Of a DNA stretch of 9,185 bases, positions 5,520 through 9,185 are shown piece by piece (position 1 is the first letter of the stretch; each line of letters starts with the position of its first letter). Origin of the DNA: Cytophagales bacterium (GTDB taxonomy: Bacteria; Bacteroidota; Bacteroidia; Cytophagales; Spirosomataceae); the NCBI GenBank assembly GCA_013205605.1, contig JABMMK010000384.1:1-9185 (forward strand). The letters run 5' to 3'. The position numbers and the translations under genes are program-made. The notes below the pieces were generated by a model, which made no database searches, was not told the DNA's origin, and worked only from the letters and a program-made list of their open reading frames with translations.

Positions 5520-6644
5520 TTGCATCTCTACCTACATATTCCTTTTTGCCATCAGGCATGTCACTATTGCGACTTTCATTTTAGTACGAATACAGCTTCT
5601 AAATCAGATTTGGTGTATGCAATTTGTCAAGAGATAGCCCTTCAAAAAGACTATTTAAGTGATAAAAGTTTGAAGACCATTTACTTTGGCGGAGGTACCC
5701 CTTCCCTACTTACTTCTGAAGAATTAGAAAAAATATTAAATACGATTCACCAGTATTTCTCCATCGAAAATAAGGCAGAAATTACCTTAGAAGCTAACCC
5801 TGAGGATTTAAATCCAACTTATTTATCAAACCTTAAAACGCTGGGGATCAATCGGCTTAGCATAGGCATTCAATCCTTTCGAGAAGAAAATCTTCGTTTC
5901 CTAAACCGGAATCATTCATCGGCGCAAGCGCTAACTTGCATTTCTACAGCGCAAGACATAGGCATTGATAACATCAGCATTGATTTAATTTACGGAATTC
6001 CAGGCAATGAACTTAAGGACCTTGCATGTGATATTAATATGGCGGTTGACACAAAAGTCAATCATATTTCAGCCTATAGTTTAACCATTGAACCTAAAAC
6101 GGTATTTGGCCAACAAAAGAAAAAAGGTGTTTTTAAAGAATTGCCTGAGGCAATCCAATCACAAAAATTTTCATTCACTCGGAATTTATTAGCAGAAAAA
6201 GGCTTTGAAGCCTATGAAACATCGAATTTCGCTAAAAATCAACAATATTCGAAACATAATACAAGCTACTGGAACCAAGAATCCTATTTGGGAATTGGAC
6301 CCTCTGCGCACAGCTTTAACCAAGTTTCAAGGCAATGGAATGTGGCTAAAAATGGCGTATATACGAAAGCGATTAACGAGGGATCGATCCCTGCGGAAAT
6401 TGAAATTTTAACGGAGGCCAACAAAATTAATGAATACATTATGACCCGATTGAGAACCAAATGGGGAATTGAGTGCTCAAAAATCGAACAGGCGTTTAGC
6501 CAATTAAAAGTTCAGGCCCCTGAAGATTTATTCAAAATTTGGCAAAATAAGGAATGGGCTCATGTTTCTAGCGGTCACTTGATTTTGACTGAAACAGGAG
6601 CATTGATGGCAGATAAATTAGCGGCAGACCTTTTTATTGTTTGA
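5520..6644 (+). CDS. hemW: HemW, radical SAM haem chaperone (formerly coproporphyrinogen III oxidase-like)
   Basis: A 374 aa radical SAM protein. HemW binds haem and is believed to deliver it to respiratory proteins; it lacks the coproporphyrinogen oxidase activity of HemN. The cluster motif is CHQACHYC (Cys10, Cys14, Cys17) followed by Asp-Phe, so the fourth cysteine found in HemN is Phe19 here. Also present are FGGGTPS (56-62), EANPED (91-96), NRLSIGIQSF (111-120), the HemW haem-binding signature HNTSYW (246-251), GIGPSAHS (258-265) and a C-terminal HemN_C-like region from about 295. The start must be non-ATG: the frame has a stop at 5505-5507, TTG at 5520 gives the exact family N-terminus MHLYLHIPFC, and no Met occurs until about residue 174, past the cluster. 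It begins 5 bases after the M16 stop, so coupling is likely. Confidence 0.94.
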   Translation: MHLYLHIPFCHQACHYCDFHFSTNTASKSDLVYAICQEIALQKDYLSDKSLKTIYFGGGTPSLLTSEELEKILNTIHQYFSIENKAEITLEANPEDLNPTYLSNLKTLGINRLSIGIQSFREENLRFLNRNHSSAQALTCISTAQDIGIDNISIDLIYGIPGNELKDLACDINMAVDTKVNHISAYSLTIEPKTVFGQQKKKGVFKELPEAIQSQKFSFTRNLLAEKGFEAYETSNFAKNQQYSKHNTSYWNQESYLGIGPSAHSFNQVSRQWNVAKNGVYTKAINEGSIPAEIEILTEANKINEYIMTRLRTKWGIECSKIEQAFSQLKVQAPEDLFKIWQNKEWAHVSSGHLILTETGALMADKLAADLFIV

Positions 6645-6661
6645 TTATTTTTTAGTCGTAA

Positions 6662-6682
6662 ATTTAAACTTAAATATTTTTT
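6662..6682 (+). terminator. Weak hairpin plus T-run after hemW
   Basis: In the 46-bp gap between hemW and mtgA, ATTTA (6662-6666) can pair with TAAAT (6671-6675) around an AACT loop, followed after one A by six T at 6677-6682. The stem is all A:T and only 5 bp, so it is a poor intrinsic terminator. mtgA may simply be co-transcribed; I see no well-formed promoter in this gap. Confidence 0.15.
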
Positions 6683-6690
6683 CATAGCTC

Positions 6691-7488
6691 ATGGCTAAAA
6701 GAGTCACTTTCAATAAGGATTTTAAATCAAAAACTGGGTCATCTAAATTTGACAACGTGACCGACAATCCACGCAAGAAAAATCAAAAATGGAGCTTTGC
6801 TTATTTTTTTAGAAAACTGGGGTTTTATCTATTTTACATTTGGCTTTCCACCGTTTTTGCGATTGTCTTATTAAAATTCGTACCTGTTTATTTTACACCT
6901 ACCATGGCCAGTCGGAAGATCGACGCGATGTCGGAAGGGAAACCAAGCCAGATTCATAGCCAATGGACGCCATATTCACAAATTTCTAAAAATTACCCAT
7001 TAGCGATTCTAGCCTCTGAAGACCAATTATTTCCTGAACATTATGGCTTTGATTTTAAGTCGATGTGGGGCGCCGTTCAGTCCAACATGAAAGGTAAAAA
7101 AATAAAAGGGGCAAGTACCATATCTCAGCAAGTGGCCAAAAATGTATTTTTATGGCAAGACCGAAGCTATATCCGAAAAGGATTAGAAGTCTATTTTACG
7201 CTGATGATTGAGCTGGTTTGGGGGAAGAAACGTATCATGGAAGTGTATTTAAATGTGGCTGAAACGGGCAAAATGACTTTTGGCGTAGAATCAGCCAGCA
7301 GGCGCTTTTACAATCACTCGGCCGAAAAGGCCAGCACCACTGAAGCTGCTAGGCTTGCTGCTTGTTTACCTAATCCTATTCGATTCTCGATTGAAAATCC
7401 ATCAAATTACGTCAATAAAAGAACAGCTAATATCAAAAGGCAGATGAGTGGTCTGGGAGGTAAGAAATTTCTATATAAAATTGATTAA
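6691..7488 (+). CDS. mtgA: Monofunctional peptidoglycan glycosyltransferase (GT51)
   Basis: Polymerises lipid II into glycan strands at the outer face of the cytoplasmic membrane, without a transpeptidase domain. It is 265 aa: a basic, cytosolic N-terminus (1-40, many Lys/Arg), one membrane anchor at about 44-63 (FYLFYIWLSTVFAIVLLKFV), then a GT51 domain. GT51 motifs are ASEDQLFPEHYGFD (108-121) with catalytic Glu110, KGASTISQQVAKNVFLW (139-155), RKGLEVYFTLMIEL (162-175) with conserved Glu166 and Glu174, and KRIMEVYLNVAETG (180-193). The protein stops soon after the domain, which excludes a bifunctional PBP. The start ATG has no Shine-Dalgarno site. It follows hemW after 46 bases and its stop codon overlaps that of the convergent alkyltransferase-like gene by 4 bases. 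It sits about 1 kb from a lytic transglycosylase that acts on the same polymer. Confidence 0.94.
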   Translation: MAKRVTFNKDFKSKTGSSKFDNVTDNPRKKNQKWSFAYFFRKLGFYLFYIWLSTVFAIVLLKFVPVYFTPTMASRKIDAMSEGKPSQIHSQWTPYSQISKNYPLAILASEDQLFPEHYGFDFKSMWGAVQSNMKGKKIKGASTISQQVAKNVFLWQDRSYIRKGLEVYFTLMIELVWGKKRIMEVYLNVAETGKMTFGVESASRRFYNHSAEKASTTEAARLAACLPNPIRFSIENPSNYVNKRTANIKRQMSGLGGKKFLYKID

Positions 7489-7811
7489 AGGAGTTCAAGC
7501 ATAGGGTCCCAAAAAACCTTAGCAAAATCAATGATTTGATCCTCCTGAATCACAAGACCTTCTGATTCCAAGCGATCTTGCATCACACCCTCCCCAAAAA
7601 AGTTCTTACCCGTTAAGACTCCATTGCGATTGACCACCCGATGAGCCGGAATTTTAGGATCCGTATGCGAAGCATTCATGGCCCAGCCTACCATTCTAGC
7701 TCCCCCTTTCATACCCAAATAAGCTGCAATAGACCCATATGAACTCACTCGGCCATAGGGAATCAATTTAACTAAGGCATAAATATCATCAAACGCATTC
7801 GGATTTTTCAT
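7485..7811 (-). CDS. Alkyltransferase-like protein (ATL), MGMT-fold DNA-binding protein
   Basis: A 108 aa protein matching only the DNA-binding domain of O6-alkylguanine DNA alkyltransferase. Features are IPYGRVSSYGSIAAYLG (17-33) with the base-flipping Tyr25, GGARMVGWAMNAS (36-48) with the helix-intercalating Arg39, and PAHRVVNRNG (55-64). In real methyltransferases that last motif is PCHRV with the methyl-accepting Cys; here it is Ala56, so the protein cannot accept the alkyl group. Such ATL proteins bind O6-alkylguanine and flag it for nucleotide excision repair. The role here is inferred from that family. Its ATG follows the DUF3109 stop with no gap (TAA then ATG), so translation is probably coupled. 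At the 3' end its stop shares TTAA (7485-7488) with the mtgA stop. Confidence 0.9.
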   Translation of the reverse strand: MKNPNAFDDIYALVKLIPYGRVSSYGSIAAYLGMKGGARMVGWAMNASHTDPKIPAHRVVNRNGVLTGKNFFGEGVMQDRLESEGLVIQEDQIIDFAKVFWDPMLELL

Positions 7812-8384
7812 TTAATCGAGCTTTCGTTCGTCTATTTCTTTTTCCAATTCAGTGTACCAAGCAGTACCAAATTTCCGAATCAATGGATCTCTTAAAAACT
7901 TATAAATAGGCACACCCAATTCTTTTCCATGCGAACAGGCGTCGGAACAGATCGTCCAACGATCATAATTTAAGGCTTGGTATTCAGCTAATTTTTGAAT
8001 CCGAATAGGGTATAAATGGCAAGAAATCGGTTTCCTGAAATCGGTTTTACCTGCAAAATAGGCCTGTTCGATGCCACATTTTAAATGACCCTTTTCATCA
8101 TAAAGCGCATACACACATTCCCGACCGGCAATAATGGGGGTGGAAAAATCTCCATCTTCCTCTTTAATATAGTTACCTTGTTTGGCTATTTCCGCGAGAC
8201 CATCTGCCGACAAAAATGGCTTTATGTCTTCCTGAATTCGATCTAAAATGGCTAATTCTTCTTCTTCCAATGGCGCACCCATATCACCCTCTACACAACA
8301 AGCACCCTTGCATTTAGCTAAATCACAGACAAAAAATTCATCTGCAATATCCTCACTAATGACTGTATCGTTAATTAAAATCAT
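7812..8384 (-). CDS. DUF3109 family cysteine-rich protein
   Basis: A 190 aa protein I recognise as DUF3109, a family of unknown function common in Bacteroidota. It has nine cysteines: Cys20, Cys25, Cys29 and Cys30 in a CDLAKCKGACC cluster near the N-terminus, then Cys90, 103, 122, 146 and 150. Their pattern, close to that of YkgJ-type proteins, suggests a bound metal or Fe-S cluster. Other notable stretches are GREC(V) at 87-91, KPISCHLYPIRI (118-129) and WTICSDAC (143-150). There is no signal peptide or membrane helix, so it is likely cytosolic. AGGA stands 5 bases before the ATG, the closest thing to a Shine-Dalgarno site in the window. It is the first gene of a two-gene unit with the alkyltransferase-like gene and has its own -7 element. 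No biochemical function can be stated. Confidence 0.88.
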   Translation of the reverse strand: MILINDTVISEDIADEFFVCDLAKCKGACCVEGDMGAPLEEEELAILDRIQEDIKPFLSADGLAEIAKQGNYIKEEDGDFSTPIIAGRECVYALYDEKGHLKCGIEQAYFAGKTDFRKPISCHLYPIRIQKLAEYQALNYDRWTICSDACSHGKELGVPIYKFLRDPLIRKFGTAWYTELEKEIDERKLD

Positions 8385-8404
8385 TTAATTCCTATTTTAG
8401 TTTG

Positions 8405-8412
8405 CAAAGGTA
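8405..8412 (-). promoter_or_regulatory. -7 promoter element of the DUF3109-ATL unit
   Basis: Minus strand 8412 to 8405 reads TACCTTTG, an exact TAnnTTTG. Transcription from about 8400 leaves a leader of about 16 nt before the ATG at 8384. The nearest TTG upstream on that strand (8430-8428) is 15 bp away, shorter than the usual spacing, as also seen before pyrR. Confidence 0.5.
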
Positions 8413-8435
8413 TGAAATATCTAGGGGCAATAAAA

Positions 8436-8476
8436 TTGGGTCATTGCCGTTTAATTAGATAATTTTGGTAATTTTG
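8436..8476 (+). promoter_or_regulatory. Tandem promoters for the lytic transglycosylase gene
   Basis: TAATTTTG occurs twice, at 8460-8467 and 8469-8476, one base apart and both exact -7 elements. TTG at 8436-8438 lies 21 bp before the first, and TTG at 8444-8446 lies 22 bp before the second, so each copy has its own plausible -33 element. Starts near 8471 and 8480 would give leaders of about 28 and 19 nt to the TTG start at 8499. Confidence 0.55.
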
Positions 8477-8498
8477 CGAACACAATATCCTGAAGAAT

Positions 8499-9185
8499 TT
8501 GTATAGGATCATCCGGCTCTTCTTGCTTTTCATTTCGATTTCTTTTTACGCAAATGCGTATAAGGATTTACCAGACACGATATCCATAGGGAATGTTAAG
8601 GTAATTATTCACGCTTCCGCCAAACCCATTTTTGATAAAGAATTCAATATGCTGGGGGCCAACAAGCGCTATTCAACAGCTTTATTAGCCAAAATGCGGC
8701 TTTATTTCCCTTTAATTGAACCCATTTTGAAAGAGGGAAACGTACCTGATGAATTCAAATATTTATGTGTCCAAGAAAGTACATTAAATCCCAATGCTGT
8801 TTCCACTTCTGCAGCTGTGGGTTATTGGCAATTTAAATTTGAAACGGCCATCGACGTAGGGATGAAAGTGGATAAACAAATAGACGAAAGAAGGCATATT
8901 ATTGAATCTACAAAGGGAGCTGTCAACTATTTTACTCGCAATAACGGAGTGTTGGATAATTGGCTAAGCACCTTGCTATCCTATAGAATGGGCCTTGGGA
9001 CGCTTAAAAAGACAAATTACGCTCAAGATTGGAAGGGTAAAACAGAAATAGAAGTGGACTCCTCGACCGATTGGTATTTGATCCGCTTCCTAGCCTATAA
9101 ACATTTTTGGGAAGATAAATTACAAAATGAACCCAACATTGACCTAGAAAACACGATGGTCACTATGCAAATGACGGGGGGAAGA
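8499..9185 (+). CDS. Exported lytic transglycosylase, SLT-type (3' part outside window)
   Basis: The frame is open from the stop at 8469 to the right edge; with a TTG start at 8499 it gives 229 codons. The N-terminus reads MYRIIRLFLLFISISFYANA, a good Sec signal peptide (basic MYRIIR, hydrophobic core, cleavage near ANA/YKD), so the product is periplasmic or lipid-free outer-envelope. The SLT domain follows: KYLCVQESTLNPNAVS with catalytic Glu93, AAVGYWQF (105-112) and IDERRH followed by an EST.GAVNYF segment. This is the pattern of MltD-like transglycosylases, which cut glycan strands to 1,6-anhydromuramic ends. The first in-frame ATG (8649) would delete the signal peptide, so TTG (or CTG at 8490) is preferred. 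Whether LysM domains follow cannot be seen. Divergent from DUF3109. Confidence 0.82.
   Translation, partial: MYRIIRLFLLFISISFYANAYKDLPDTISIGNVKVIIHASAKPIFDKEFNMLGANKRYSTALLAKMRLYFPLIEPILKEGNVPDEFKYLCVQESTLNPNAVSTSAAVGYWQFKFETAIDVGMKVDKQIDERRHIIESTKGAVNYFTRNNGVLDNWLSTLLSYRMGLGTLKKTNYAQDWKGKTEIEVDSSTDWYLIRFLAYKHFWEDKLQNEPNIDLENTMVTMQMTGGR

Noticed and set aside
6691..9185. mtgA and the lytic transglycosylase close together as a peptidoglycan remodelling cluster.
   Set aside because: They are separated by an unrelated minus-strand pair and have separate transcription; no other wall genes are present, so a functional cluster is not supported.
1..9185. Search for mobile elements, phage genes, CRISPR arrays, toxin-antitoxin pairs or a defence system.
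   Set aside because: Every stretch is accounted for by conserved housekeeping families with short spacers; no transposase, integrase, repeat-spacer array or unusual small gene is seen.

Overview
This window looks like ordinary chromosome of a Bacteroidota bacterium, probably of the Cytophagales/Flavobacteriia kind. Three things suggest this: AT-rich sequence, near absence of Shine-Dalgarno sites before the starts, and several exact copies of the phylum's -7 promoter element (TAnnTTTG) just upstream of genes. All the protein families are chromosomal housekeeping types. I see no insertion sequence, phage gene, tRNA/rRNA, CRISPR array or sign of recent transfer. No stretch longer than about 120 bases lacks a gene.

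Layout from left to right. (1) A minus-strand pair, pyrF (OMP decarboxylase) followed 3 bases later by a DUF2721 membrane protein cut by the window edge. (2) Divergent to it, on the plus strand, rfbC (dTDP-4-dehydrorhamnose 3,5-epimerase), then pyrR and pyrB (aspartate carbamoyltransferase), the last two 6 bases apart. (3) A minus-strand GT9 glycosyltransferase of the LPS heptosyltransferase family, whose 3' end overlaps the end of pyrB by 21 bases. (4) Divergent from it, a plus-strand run of an M16 zinc peptidase, hemW (radical SAM haem chaperone, TTG start) and mtgA (peptidoglycan glycosyltransferase). (5) A minus-strand pair, a DUF3109 cysteine-rich protein directly followed by an alkyltransferase-like protein. 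(6) A divergent plus-strand exported lytic transglycosylase, cut by the right edge and apparently starting at TTG.

Functionally, pyrF, pyrR and pyrB are de novo pyrimidine genes split over two divergent units. RfbC and the GT9 enzyme belong to surface polysaccharide synthesis. MtgA and the lytic transglycosylase respectively build and cut peptidoglycan glycan strands. HemW and the M16 peptidase are coupled by position only.

The points most worth a second look are small-scale: an apparently leaderless pyrR transcript, an 18-bp perfect palindrome centred between two divergent genes, an 11-bp direct repeat between pyrF and rfbC, tandem -7 elements before the lytic transglycosylase, and the Cys-to-Ala change in the alkyltransferase homologue. 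I found no convincing undescribed system.
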